This document shows, piece by piece, positions 52,875 through 62,290 of a DNA stretch of 64,000 nucleotides. The position numbers and the translations under genes were made by a program. The DNA is from Polyangiaceae bacterium (GTDB taxonomy: Bacteria; Myxococcota_A; Polyangia; Polyangiales; Polyangiaceae), in assembly GCA_016712345.1 (NCBI GenBank), contig JADJRH010000011.1, positions 1,116,001-1,180,000 of the forward strand, written 5' to 3'. Within the stretch, counting starts at the first letter, position 1, and the number at the start of each line of letters is the position of its first letter. The notes under the pieces were generated by a model, which was given only the letters and a program-made list of their open reading frames with translations, did no database searches and was not told the origin of the DNA.

Positions 52875-55800
52875 ATGAAACCGCCTGAAAAACCTCGGGC
52901 CGGCGATCACGCGAACACCATTCGGGCGCTTGTGGATCTCACGCGTCCGCCGTCGGGAGTGACGCCGCCGCTTGGAATGCCCGCGGCGCGTGCGTACGGC
53001 GAGAGCGTTGTTCCCGATGGACGCCTCGCGTCGTACGTGCGGGCGACCATTGAAAATTGCGACGGCCTTGCGGGGCTTGCGGACATTCAAGTGTCGCTCT
53101 CACCGCACAGTCGGGCGAGCGATACCGAAACGCGGTGGGTGACTTTGCACGACTGGTTTGACGACAACAAACGTGCGGAGTTGGTGGAGGCGGCGCTCTC
53201 CAAAAAAGAGCAGCCGTTTGCAACGAACGATGAGCTGGCGTGGGTTCTTGCCATGCCGATTCAACGGCGCGGGAGCGGAACGTTTGGTCAACTGATTGCG
53301 ATTTTTGAAACGGAAAAAGGCGCAAAAGAAGCCGAAAACGCAATCGACGCCCTGGTGGAAGAGTTGGCGTTGGGATTGGCGCTTCGTAGGCAGGCGCTCG
53401 CGACCGATGCGGCTACAGAGCTTTCATCGGCGCTTGCCGAGGCCGCAACGCACCAAGACGCGCTTCGATGGATGACCGACATTTTGTGTATGGCGACGCG
53501 CTCGGACGGCGCAAAGGTACACGTCCTCAGACGCACTCCAACAGGTCCGCGCGTGGAGCTTTTGTACCGAACAGACAAACCCGAGAGCCCAAGAACGCGG
53601 CATGGTTTGTCGCGCAAATTGGGCTTTGTCGATTGGGTGCTCGCCCAAAATGACTGGGCGCTTTTTCCCGCGCGTGGGCAAACGGAGTTTTCAGTTCGAA
53701 GGCCGCGAACAGAAGTTCCAACGCCGCCTTCGCTTCGATCTGTTGAAGCTCAAAAAAAGGAAGATTCGCTCAAGGACTCCAATCCTCCGGTGGATTCTTC
53801 TCGCGAAAGACCGCGCGCTCTGACGGGTAGAAACAACGTTGTGCCGCTTGTGCCGCGCGACGATGCGGACATGCCGGCCGCCGCGGATGGAAGGCCTTTG
53901 CTCATTGTTCCGTTGCGCGTTCGGGGCCGCGTGCTCGGTGCGTTGTCTCTTTGGCGCAATACGGCGGATCTCTACGACGCGGACATGGATCGCCCGCTTG
54001 TGGAGATGTTGGGGCGCCATGTGGCCTCGGCGTGTCGATGGCTTTTGCATTGGGAAGTGATGCAAAAAGCGGTGGCCGAAGTGTCGGCGCTTGGGCGCGT
54101 TGCCGCGACGGGCGAAACATCCGTCGATGTGTACACAGCGGTATGCGGGGGGGTTGGGCGACTTGCGCAGGCGGCGCGCACGGTGCTCCTGTTGCTCGAT
54201 GGAGCGCGCGACAAACTTGTGTACTACGGCGTGGCGATGGCGTCGGCACTTGACGATGACGCGCACTCGGATGCGACCGTGGCCAAACACGTTGTGAGCG
54301 TTCCGCGGGGCTCGTCGGATCTTGTGTTTGAGCTTCAACGTGCGCTCGGAGCATTGCACGTGCCGGGCCGAGAAGGAGCGCGCTTTTCACTGCGATTTAT
54401 TCTGCCGATGGGCGACGTTGTGGATGCGGCCGGTGCGCCCGCCGGCATTGTGGCGCTCTACGATCAAGAGCTGCCTGAGCGTGAGCGGCGAGCAACGGTG
54501 GATGATGGATTTGGAAAAGAAGCGGCGGCCACATTCCTTTCGCAGGTAGCGTCGATCGCATGGGGAAGTTACCCGCAGGCGTTTGCTCAAAAGGTGGCGC
54601 GCGAGTTGGTCGATCCAACGTTGACAGCGCCCGAAGGGCCCGAACATGTGTTGGGGCGCGCGGCGGATCTGCTGCTGCAACGAACGGGCGCCGATGCGGT
54701 GCTTGTGTACCGCGGCGATCAGGGGCGCATGGTGGTGGCGAGCGCCGCACCGGAGCGGAGTGACCTTGTGAACACCGTTGCCGGAACCTCCACGACGGAG
54801 GTGCTGCGCGCGGGTAGAATGTTTGCTGTGCGCGACGCGAGTGACCTCGCCGATCCGGCCGCATTTGCGCTCGACCAACGCATTCTAAAGAAGATTGCAA
54901 ACGCGTACGGGTGGACAGGCGTGCGCTCGTGGTTGTGTTACCCGTTGATTGAGGGCGGGCGAACGTTGGGGTTGCTCAAGCTGCTGACGCGTGACGGCGG
55001 CCGGTTTTTGGATCCGTGCGCAACGGTCGTGATGGAGGTGGTTGCCGCGCGCGCCGCCGTCGAGATTCGCCGGATGAACCGCACGCTGATGCTCGCGGGG
55101 CTCAATCAACTCGCCCACGATCTCGGCGGAAAAGAGCGGTTTGAACTCGCCAAAACAATGGGCGAAAAGCTCGAAAAGTGGGCCCGTCGATTCATCCAGC
55201 CGCGGTGCCACGCGTTTGTTGTGTCGACGGTGCGTTCTCCTGAGCCGCGGCTTTTCGCTTTGTGTACGCATCTTGAAGCCGACACGTTTGACGCCGACAA
55301 CGCGGCCAAGATCGGCGCCCTGTGTGATCAGCATCGCCGCGGCGAGCGCTGCGACACGCCGGCCGTTCATCCGCCGTGGATTGTTCAGGGTAAACTTTCT
55401 TCTACCCACCAGATGATGACGGGTATTGACGCGCCTGGAAATCGCACGCTCGTTTCATGGCTGGTGGTCACAAGCGACGGGCCATTTTCAGACGAAGACC
55501 TGGGTGTGCTGCGCGAAGCCGCGCGTGAACTCTCCATTTTTTTGGACCACGAACATCGGCGCCACGGCTGGGAACATCAAGTGGCTCGCTTCCGCCACGC
55601 GATCATCGGGCCGATGCAGGGACTTACCTCGGCGGCGCGGATGTTGGCCCACTATTCTACCCTACCCATCGGCGAACGTGATGCCGACCACGTTCGGCGC
55701 TTGACAACTCAGGTAGAGGAAGAAGCGGAAAGCACCAGGCTTTGGCGCGAAAATCAGCGAATTTATACTTCTGAGCGGGTAGAAATTGTACCCAAAACTC

Positions 55801-56306
55801 AACCCCTCAAACCCGTTATCGAAAAGTGCGCCAAGCGGTTTAAAGAAATTCTACAACGGCGGGGCATTGGTCTGAACCTGACTTGGAAACCGACAGGATC
55901 ACTCGACTTCCCGTTTGATGCCGCGGCGCTTGACCTGGTGGTCACGAACCTGCTCGATAATGCGCGCAAATATGCTTTCTACAACAGAGATATTGAGCTG
56001 GGTGTGGAGGTGGACGGCGCTTCGGTTCGCATTTGGGTAGAAGATGTTGGACACGCCATTCCAGATCGATTGTCAGATTCGATCTACCGGGTAGGAGAGC
56101 GGCTTGACTGGAAAGACCCTATTCGCGCGATCGACGGAACGGGGTTGGGTCTACCCATGGCGCGCGCCGTTGTTGAGTCGCACGGCGGTACAATTCGGCA
56201 CACTTCGAAGCCTGTTGGAATGAGCAAGGAAAACTCGGGAGAAATACAGGCGCATCGGGTACGATTTGTGGTGGAGCTGCCCCACCTGTGGAGGCACCGA
56301 ACATGA
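52875..56306 (+). CDS. large multi-GAF sensor histidine kinase
   Basis: 1143 residues from ATG 52875, no signal or membrane segment. Three to four GAF-type sensor domains (e.g. ALRWMTDILCMATRSDGAKVHVLRRT; TAVCGGVGRLAQAARTVLLLLDG; GVRSWLCYPLIEGGRTLGLLKLLTRDGG) precede a kinase core. H908 lies in RFRHAIIGPMQG, N-box NLLDNARKYA, G boxes VEDVGHAI and GTGLGLPMARAVVESHGG. It is a soluble cytoplasmic sensor. The end overlaps the receiver gene (ATGA). Confidence 0.9.
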   Translation: MKPPEKPRAGDHANTIRALVDLTRPPSGVTPPLGMPAARAYGESVVPDGRLASYVRATIENCDGLAGLADIQVSLSPHSRASDTETRWVTLHDWFDDNKRAELVEAALSKKEQPFATNDELAWVLAMPIQRRGSGTFGQLIAIFETEKGAKEAENAIDALVEELALGLALRRQALATDAATELSSALAEAATHQDALRWMTDILCMATRSDGAKVHVLRRTPTGPRVELLYRTDKPESPRTRHGLSRKLGFVDWVLAQNDWALFPARGQTEFSVRRPRTEVPTPPSLRSVEAQKKEDSLKDSNPPVDSSRERPRALTGRNNVVPLVPRDDADMPAAADGRPLLIVPLRVRGRVLGALSLWRNTADLYDADMDRPLVEMLGRHVASACRWLLHWEVMQKAVAEVSALGRVAATGETSVDVYTAVCGGVGRLAQAARTVLLLLDGARDKLVYYGVAMASALDDDAHSDATVAKHVVSVPRGSSDLVFELQRALGALHVPGREGARFSLRFILPMGDVVDAAGAPAGIVALYDQELPERERRATVDDGFGKEAAATFLSQVASIAWGSYPQAFAQKVARELVDPTLTAPEGPEHVLGRAADLLLQRTGADAVLVYRGDQGRMVVASAAPERSDLVNTVAGTSTTEVLRAGRMFAVRDASDLADPAAFALDQRILKKIANAYGWTGVRSWLCYPLIEGGRTLGLLKLLTRDGGRFLDPCATVVMEVVAARAAVEIRRMNRTLMLAGLNQLAHDLGGKERFELAKTMGEKLEKWARRFIQPRCHAFVVSTVRSPEPRLFALCTHLEADTFDADNAAKIGALCDQHRRGERCDTPAVHPPWIVQGKLSSTHQMMTGIDAPGNRTLVSWLVVTSDGPFSDEDLGVLREAARELSIFLDHEHRRHGWEHQVARFRHAIIGPMQGLTSAARMLAHYSTLPIGERDADHVRRLTTQVEEEAESTRLWRENQRIYTSERVEIVPKTQPLKPVIEKCAKRFKEILQRRGIGLNLTWKPTGSLDFPFDAAALDLVVTNLLDNARKYAFYNRDIELGVEVDGASVRIWVEDVGHAIPDRLSDSIYRVGERLDWKDPIRAIDGTGLGLPMARAVVESHGGTIRHTSKPVGMSKENSGEIQAHRVRFVVELPHLWRHRT

Positions 56307-56794
56307 TCGAAGACAAGGCGCAGGTTTTGTGGGTGGACGACGACGACCCCGAGCGGTTTGTCTATGAGCGTTTCAAGCTTCAAAAAGAGGGTTTTTTCGT
56401 AACCTGGGCGCGCGACGTTGAAGAGGCTGCGAGCCTGCTTGCGTCGCAAAAGTTTGACGCAATGATTTTAGATCAGATGATCGCGGGGAACGGCGTCGAC
56501 GAGCAATACGTTATTTGGGCGGGTTGCACGTTGCTTCAGTGGCTTCGCGGAGCACCGCCGTCGCAAAGGCAACCTGAACGCGCCTGGCCAAAGTTGTCTC
56601 GTATCACCGCGCTCGAACAAAACCGGCACCTTCCCGTGGCGATTTTGTCTGCCTACCATGACCCAGAGGTGCTTCGCGCCATTTACAGTGCAAGCGACCA
56701 AGACAAAAAACCGTTGTTTTTCGGAAAACCGGTCAATGACCGGGAGCTTCTCGAATTTTTGCGGGGAGCGTGTCCAAAGCAAAAAACGGCCTGA
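56303..56794 (+). CDS. response regulator receiver protein
   Basis: 163 residues from ATG 56303, overlapping the kinase stop. Acidic pair VLWVDDDDPERF, phosphoacceptor D57 in AMILDQMIAGNG, conserved Ser in VAILSAYHD and Lys in FFGKPV. No output domain, so it is a single-domain receiver, probably of the preceding kinase. Confidence 0.9.
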   Translation: MIEDKAQVLWVDDDDPERFVYERFKLQKEGFFVTWARDVEEAASLLASQKFDAMILDQMIAGNGVDEQYVIWAGCTLLQWLRGAPPSQRQPERAWPKLSRITALEQNRHLPVAILSAYHDPEVLRAIYSASDQDKKPLFFGKPVNDRELLEFLRGACPKQKTA

Positions 56795-56842
56795 CTTGCA
56801 CATCCAATGTGAGCGCGGAGCACGCGCGCATCTCCAAGTAGA

Positions 56843-59688
56843 ATGACCAGTCCGTCACCCAACGAACTCCTCAAGATCCGCGAAGCGCGCGTTCAAGACA
56901 GCTTGTCGCGTCTTTTGTAGCAGGTCGCCAATCCGATCTCGGCTCGACCGGAAGATGTGGCCGACGGGTCGTTTTTGATGTGCAGTTTTGCCGAAGCTCT
57001 CGGGAGAGTGCTTCTCGACGGCGCGATTTGGACTTTGTGGGTGTCAAAACACCAGGTTTTCGGCGCGGTGCTCGCCGAGTTGGGCGGGCCTGCAATTCCG
57101 GTTTCGTCGGAGGAAGCACGGCGTGTGATCGCGCTTCCCACCGACGGTGAGCCGGATGAATTGGAGTTTGGATCCCTCACCATTACGTGGACGCGAAAGA
57201 CCGATGGGACGGAAGGAATTCGCATCTCGTCGCGCTCGCCGCGCACGTTGGCTTTGTGGCTCTTTCGCCCCGCGGTCGACGCCGACTCAGCGGAGTGGAT
57301 TTGGTATCGAAAGTACCTCCCCGGTCTGAAAAACCACTTCGTGACGGTGCGAGCACTTCTCCAAACGCGCGCCACCGCCGAAGCAACCCTGCGGCGAACG
57401 CGATACGAAGCCGCGGTAAAACACCTCGCCCATGAGCGGGTGAAAGACTTTGCACGGCGCATGGACGAGATGCGGTCAACGCTCGAAGAGGTCACCGAAG
57501 AGGACGAAATCGACTGCCTCGACCTCACCGAAGAAATCGCGGTGATCGCGCTGCAAGAATTGATGGGAACAGGGTGGGCTGTTCGTCAGGTGGGACGCAT
57601 TCACGGCGACAGACCGTCGTACAGCGGTCGCGGTTCATCGCCGGGTGAGCCGCGCCCCGAGTCGCGCCAACTCGATCTGTTTCGATCGCAGCTTGAAGCG
57701 AAACTCGATGAAGAAAATCGGCGGGGCAACCCAAGTGTGTACACATCGAGAGATCGTGAGCGAAAAGCCCGAATTTTGAGGCTCACGGAGATGGCTCGAT
57801 GTTTTCGCGCGCTTCTCGACGATGAAGATCTGACCCAACCGCCCGAGGCGGTTCGCGGGGAAGAAGCTCTCAGTCTGCTTCCCGTTTGGACACGTGTACA
57901 CGAAGCGTGTCGCCTGCTTTGCAGACCCCGTCCCGCGGCCGCTCAGGAATACGCGTACGCCTCAAAGGTCTGGGGGCCGGCAGTTCAACTCACATTCGCC
58001 TTGCTAACAAGGCATTTGGAGCTTCACCCCGCGTTGCCCGGCGGTGAAAACGCGCCTGAATCGGTGCGGCGCGGATCATCGTCGGCGCGCAATTGGCTGG
58101 CGCTTTGGTTCTCGCTTGAGGTGCTGCGATCGCTTGGAATCAAGGCTGAACTGAGCACACGTGAGGGCTGTGCGCTCTACGCGGATCTGGCGTACGTCCT
58201 TCGCGAAGGGCTTCGTTACGCGTGTTTTGGGCAGCGGCGTGACTACTTTTTCAGCCATCCACCTACGCTGCCGCGCTCCGCAGGTTGGTGGAGTACCACG
58301 CGCACGAGATCGTGGGCTTGCCGCGCGACTACAACATTGAGCGCCTGCTTGACGAGATCGGCGAGCAAGACGGACTCAACCGTTACGTTTCCGCAGAACA
58401 CCTCCAACACGTTCTCGAAGTGTACGTTGCGGGGCACTTTCTTTTGGCGGCAAAAATCGATGTTCCCAACGCCGCACAGAGCACCGCGCCGCTCGCGGCG
58501 TTTCATGGGTACACAATGGCGGCCGCGCTTGCATCGGGCTCGTCGTCGGTGGACGAAGAACGCGCGGGCCGCATTTTGCAGGCGTATTCGCTCGCCGCGC
58601 TGTTTCACGACGTGGGCCACCTTTTGTTTCCAAAAGACTCGGTGCCCCATGACAGCCTTGATTGGGATGATCCGGAGATCGCCGCGGGCCTCCAAAAAGT
58701 GGAAGAACGCGTGAGTTTGGCGGGCGGCGAAGTTGCCCAGAAGTGTTTCGACGATCTTGGTCTTGCGTATTACTCCAAAGAAGAACTCACCAAGTGGCGC
58801 GAGGAGTTGGGCGGCGCGCGCGAGCCGAATCACGGCCTTTTGGGCGGGTGGTATTTGCACCGCGTGGGGCTCAACGTGCTTGAGCGATCCAACGAGGTGT
58901 ACGGTTTTCGCGAGACGCAAACAGAGATCCTGCGCATGGCTGTGCGAGCCGTGCTCCTACACGGCGCGGCAACGGGGCAAATTCAAACGAGCGTCGATCC
59001 GGCCGCGGCGATGCTCATTGTTTGCAACGAAGTGTTCGAGTGGGATCCCGGACGTCATCTCGCGCCGGCTCCGAGCAGCATCGGACGCTCTTTTCATGTG
59101 ATGGCCGCCGATGTTCCCGCGCGTGAACCGCGTGACGCGTGGATCAAGATCCCGGGCCTGCGCGTGGTCACGAGCGATCCAAACCGCGGTGAACTCCACT
59201 CTTTTATTCGCATCGACGACAAGCGCAGGGGCGTGCCCGAAATTCAAATCGGCCTACAAGCGCCGCAGCGTTTGGACGTGCCTGTGTTGCGCCTATGGCT
59301 TCTCAAGGCTCAAAGCCTGGGCCGACTTGTCCCCACGCGTGAAGGTTTGCTGCCCATTGTGGTGATGCGTTCGCGTATCGACGGGGCGCTTCTTTCGCGA
59401 GGCCTCACCACCAAACAGTTGCTCGATCACGTGACAGATCGGCGGTCGCTTTTGCACATTCGACCTGCCCTCAGGGCGTGGCTCAACACGCGCGAGATCT
59501 TCAGCGAAGTGCGCTCCCACGATCGAAACGAAGAGAGCATTGTTCTCGCGCCCCTCGGTCAGCGCCTTCTTTTTGAGGACTTATTTGAATGGGTGAAAAA
59601 GATCGAAGAAGAGGCGTGGGTGGTTGTGCAGTCGATCGACGCCGATCCCGATGAACCCCCGAGTTCGAGGCGAGCGCGCGGCGGCTAA
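56843..59688 (+). pseudogene. large HD-domain protein, interrupted by a stop and a frameshift
   Basis: From ATG 56843 the frame reads MTSPSPNELLKIREARVQDS..., meets TAG at 56918-56920, then continues in the same frame as QVANPISARPEDVADGS; a GTG at 56957 could restart. A second break lies at the T5 run 58247-58251. One extra T gives DYFFQPSTYAAALRRLVEYHAHEIVGL and a seamless 900-residue protein. The second half holds the HD motif SLAALFHDVGHLLF with further His (HGAATG). As given, parts are 56957-58270 and 58285-59688. It sits between a kinase pair and a stressosome-like set. Confidence 0.75.
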
Positions 59689-59851
59689 TTTTTTTTGGCT
59701 CAAACCTCGCGCGCACCAGGTTCAAACCGCGTTTGCCCAGTTCTTGAAAGTTTCGGATACCGAGAGTGGCTGACCCGCGGCGAATCCGGTGATAGATCTG
59801 CATTTGCTACATCCTTACGGCGGACGAATTAGCCACTTTGGCCGGCAAACA

Positions 59852-60481
59852 ATGAGCCCGGTATACGATCAACTCCTACGCGTTTTGCGGGCCTATCTAA
59901 CGGCATCCAATGCCGAGGGGCTCCTGCTGCGCACAACGCGTGAAATGGATATTCGGCCTGAGGAGTTGTCGGCGTTTCACCTGCCGCGCATGGTTCCTGC
60001 CATTGAACGTCGCGCGCGCCTCTACTTGGACAACGTTCGGCTGGCCCGCCTGGTCGGCGAAATCTCGGGGTTTGCGCTCGACAGGCCGTCGCGCAGATCG
60101 CGCATTCTCACGGTGGAATATGAAGCCGACATCAGCATCGCGCGGCAAACGGCCAAAGCGATTTGTGATGCCGCGGGCGGCAGAAGCTTTAACGCCCACA
60201 AGGTGGCAACCATCGTCAGCGAACTCGCGCGCAATATCGTTGCGTACACACCGGGCGGCACAATAGAACTGGAGATCGTCCGCGAAACCGCCGCATGTGT
60301 ACGCATTTCAGCCGTTGACAGAGGCTCGGGGATTGCGGCTCTCGACGATATTCTGGCCGGCCGCTATCGGAGCAGGACCGGCCTCGGAAAAGGCATTGTG
60401 GGCGTCCAGCGCTTGGCCGACAAATTCAACATCCACACCGGACCGGCGGGCACCAAAGTTGAGGTAGAGGTGCGCCTTTGA
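59852..60481 (+). CDS. RsbT/RsbW-like serine kinase with N-terminal extension
   Basis: 209 residues from ATG 59852 (GTG 59789 is possible). The C-terminal HATPase_c fold has N-box SELARNIVAYT, G1 DRGSGI and GLGKGIVGVQRLADKF, closest in pattern to RsbT-type kinases. About 90 N-terminal residues (SPVYDQLLRVLRAYLTASNAEG..., predicted helical) are extra and may dock to the STAS protein. Overlaps the next gene by 4 bp. Confidence 0.85.
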   Translation: MSPVYDQLLRVLRAYLTASNAEGLLLRTTREMDIRPEELSAFHLPRMVPAIERRARLYLDNVRLARLVGEISGFALDRPSRRSRILTVEYEADISIARQTAKAICDAAGGRSFNAHKVATIVSELARNIVAYTPGGTIELEIVRETAACVRISAVDRGSGIAALDDILAGRYRSRTGLGKGIVGVQRLADKFNIHTGPAGTKVEVEVRL

Positions 60482-61050
60482 AGCTTCGCACGTTTCACCT
60501 GAGCCTGCCCAAAGACGGTGAGATTCTGAGTGGGGATGCAGTGGTTGTGCGCACCGTGGGCAGCGTGACGTTGGTGGCTGTGCTCGACGCGCTGGGCCAC
60601 GGACATCTCGCCGCGCCGGTGGCCGAGCGCGGCCGCGCTTACTTAGAAAAGGTACACATCCCGAGTCACGTCCAAACGCTCACGGAAGGGCTCCACGACG
60701 CTCTTCGCGGAACGCGCGGGGCGGCCGGGATGTGCTGCCTTTTGCGCGACGGCAGAGTGCAGGGGTGCGGTGTTGGCAATGTTGAACTCAGGGCGCCGCG
60801 AACGCGTGTGCCGGTGGTGCTAACCCCGGGAATACTGGGAGTGTCGTTGCGCAAAGCGCGCACTTTTGAAGGAGCTTTTGGCTCCGGCGGCCGCCTTATT
60901 TTGTTTTCCGACGGAATTTCACCCCGAATGGATCTCGACAAGGTGGATCGCCTGAGCCCCGAAGAGACCTGTCGCGCGCTTCTCGATCGGTATCGGCGCC
61001 CTCACGACGACGCGACGCTCTTGGTCGTGGACTCTGATGAGGCACAGTAG
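60478..61050 (+). CDS. RsbX-like PP2C/SpoIIE phosphatase
   Basis: 190 residues, TTG start overlapping the previous stop. Metal-binding motifs: DAVVVRTV...VAVLDALGHGH, LFSDGISPR and HDDATLLVV. Small single-domain PP2C of the RsbX class, which dephosphorylates STAS proteins and resets the stressosome. Confidence 0.85.
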   Translation: MKLRTFHLSLPKDGEILSGDAVVVRTVGSVTLVAVLDALGHGHLAAPVAERGRAYLEKVHIPSHVQTLTEGLHDALRGTRGAAGMCCLLRDGRVQGCGVGNVELRAPRTRVPVVLTPGILGVSLRKARTFEGAFGSGGRLILFSDGISPRMDLDKVDRLSPEETCRALLDRYRRPHDDATLLVVDSDEAQ

Positions 61051-61107
61051 ATTTTGCGAGACCGCAGGTGGTAAAAGTGTTGTCTCGCGAGTTCAAGGAT
61101 CTCCTCC

Positions 61108-61764
61108 ATGGAACCCAGTGACGAAAGCCCGTCTGACAGCGCAGAAGAGGTCTACGGGCGAATCGCCGATATTTTGGTCGCGCTGGCCGACGTTGGCAGC
61201 GGCGACTACTCGGTACGCATCGAGTCCACTTTTCCAGAGTCGCATCCACTCGGAGCGCTCTGCGCCGGCATCAATGAAATGATCGCGTCGCTCGGCGACG
61301 AGCAGGAGCGCGGCGAAAAGTACCGCAAAGAACTCGAAGAAAAACTTGCAACAATCGAGCGCCAGCGCGAAGCAATTCGTGAACTTTCCACGCCCATCAT
61401 GGAGGTGTGGGACAAGATCTTGTGCCTTCCGATTGTGGGTGTAATCGACAGCCTACGCAGCGCTGAAATGACAGAAGCGCTTCTCCGCGCGGTCGTTTCA
61501 AGCGGTGCCCGCGCCGTGATTATCGACATCACCGGCATCGAAGTGATGGACACGCGCACCGCTGATCACTTCGTTCGCATGGCCAAAGCGGTGGGCCTTC
61601 TCGGTGCAGAATGTGTACTCACCGGCATCAATCCGCAGATTGCTCAAACCATTGTACACATGGGCATCGACATGGCTGGCGTGCGTACACATCGAAGCCT
61701 GCGTGACGCGCTTTACCACTTCGTTCGGCCAAAGCGGACGCGCTTGCAACGCCTAGAGGGATGA
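61108..61764 (+). CDS. RsbR-like STAS-domain protein
   Basis: 218 residues. N-terminal about 90 residues resemble a HAMP-like or sensor-helix region (YGRIADILVALADVGSGDYSVRIESTFPESHPLGALCAGINEMI) and a coiled coil, followed by a STAS domain (PIVGVIDSLRSAEMTEALLRAV... ARAVIIDITGIEVMDTRTADHFVRMAKAVGLLGAECVLTG). The Thr in DITGIEVMDT... is a plausible kinase target. Good ribosome binding site GGATCTCCTCC. The stop overlaps the next start. Confidence 0.88.
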   Translation: MEPSDESPSDSAEEVYGRIADILVALADVGSGDYSVRIESTFPESHPLGALCAGINEMIASLGDEQERGEKYRKELEEKLATIERQREAIRELSTPIMEVWDKILCLPIVGVIDSLRSAEMTEALLRAVVSSGARAVIIDITGIEVMDTRTADHFVRMAKAVGLLGAECVLTGINPQIAQTIVHMGIDMAGVRTHRSLRDALYHFVRPKRTRLQRLEG

Positions 61765-62216
61765 ATCTCGTCCACATTACCGACCGCAGCGATGTTCTCG
61801 TCGCCCAACAGGTGGCGAAACGCATCGCGCACTCCGTCGGGTTTGATCGTTCGGCATGCGCCGAGTTGATGATCGTGGCGAGTGAACTCGCTTCCAACAT
61901 TCTCAAATACGGCCAGCGCGGTGTACTCCGCGCAGAACCCGTTGACGACGCCGAGCGAGGCGTTGGAATTCGCATTGTGGCCGAGGACGAAGGCCCGCCG
62001 TTCAAGTCATTCGAAACCGCACTTCGAGACGGCTTCGACGATGAAGGCCCGGTTCAAGCCACCGCTTTCGTGACGCGACGTGGAACCGCATCGGGCCTTG
62101 GAGCCGTATCGCGCTTGAGCGACGAGCTTCGCATGTTGCCCCTCGAAAAAGGCAAAGCGGTGGTCGCCACGCGATATGTCACACCTGCCGGAAGGCGTCG
62201 TTCCATTCGTTCGTGA
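61761..62216 (+). CDS. RsbT/RsbW-like kinase
   Basis: 151 residues. HATPase_c: N-box VASELASNILKYG, EDEGPP and GTASGLGAVSRLSDEL G-box. RsbT-class serine kinase. Last gene of the four-gene set; the unusual point is that no separate RsbS-type STAS protein lies between the RsbR-like protein and this kinase. Confidence 0.85.
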   Translation: MNLVHITDRSDVLVAQQVAKRIAHSVGFDRSACAELMIVASELASNILKYGQRGVLRAEPVDDAERGVGIRIVAEDEGPPFKSFETALRDGFDDEGPVQATAFVTRRGTASGLGAVSRLSDELRMLPLEKGKAVVATRYVTPAGRRRSIRS

Positions 62217-62290
62217 GCTGCCCTGAGTTTTGGGTCTTCTTTTTGGGGGGCGCGTCGAGGCGTTGTGTACACAAGTGCGTCGCGGCGCCG

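Noticed and set aside
57183..57479. Minus-strand frames within the HD gene
   Set aside because: Shadow frames; the plus-strand frame carries clear protein patterns.
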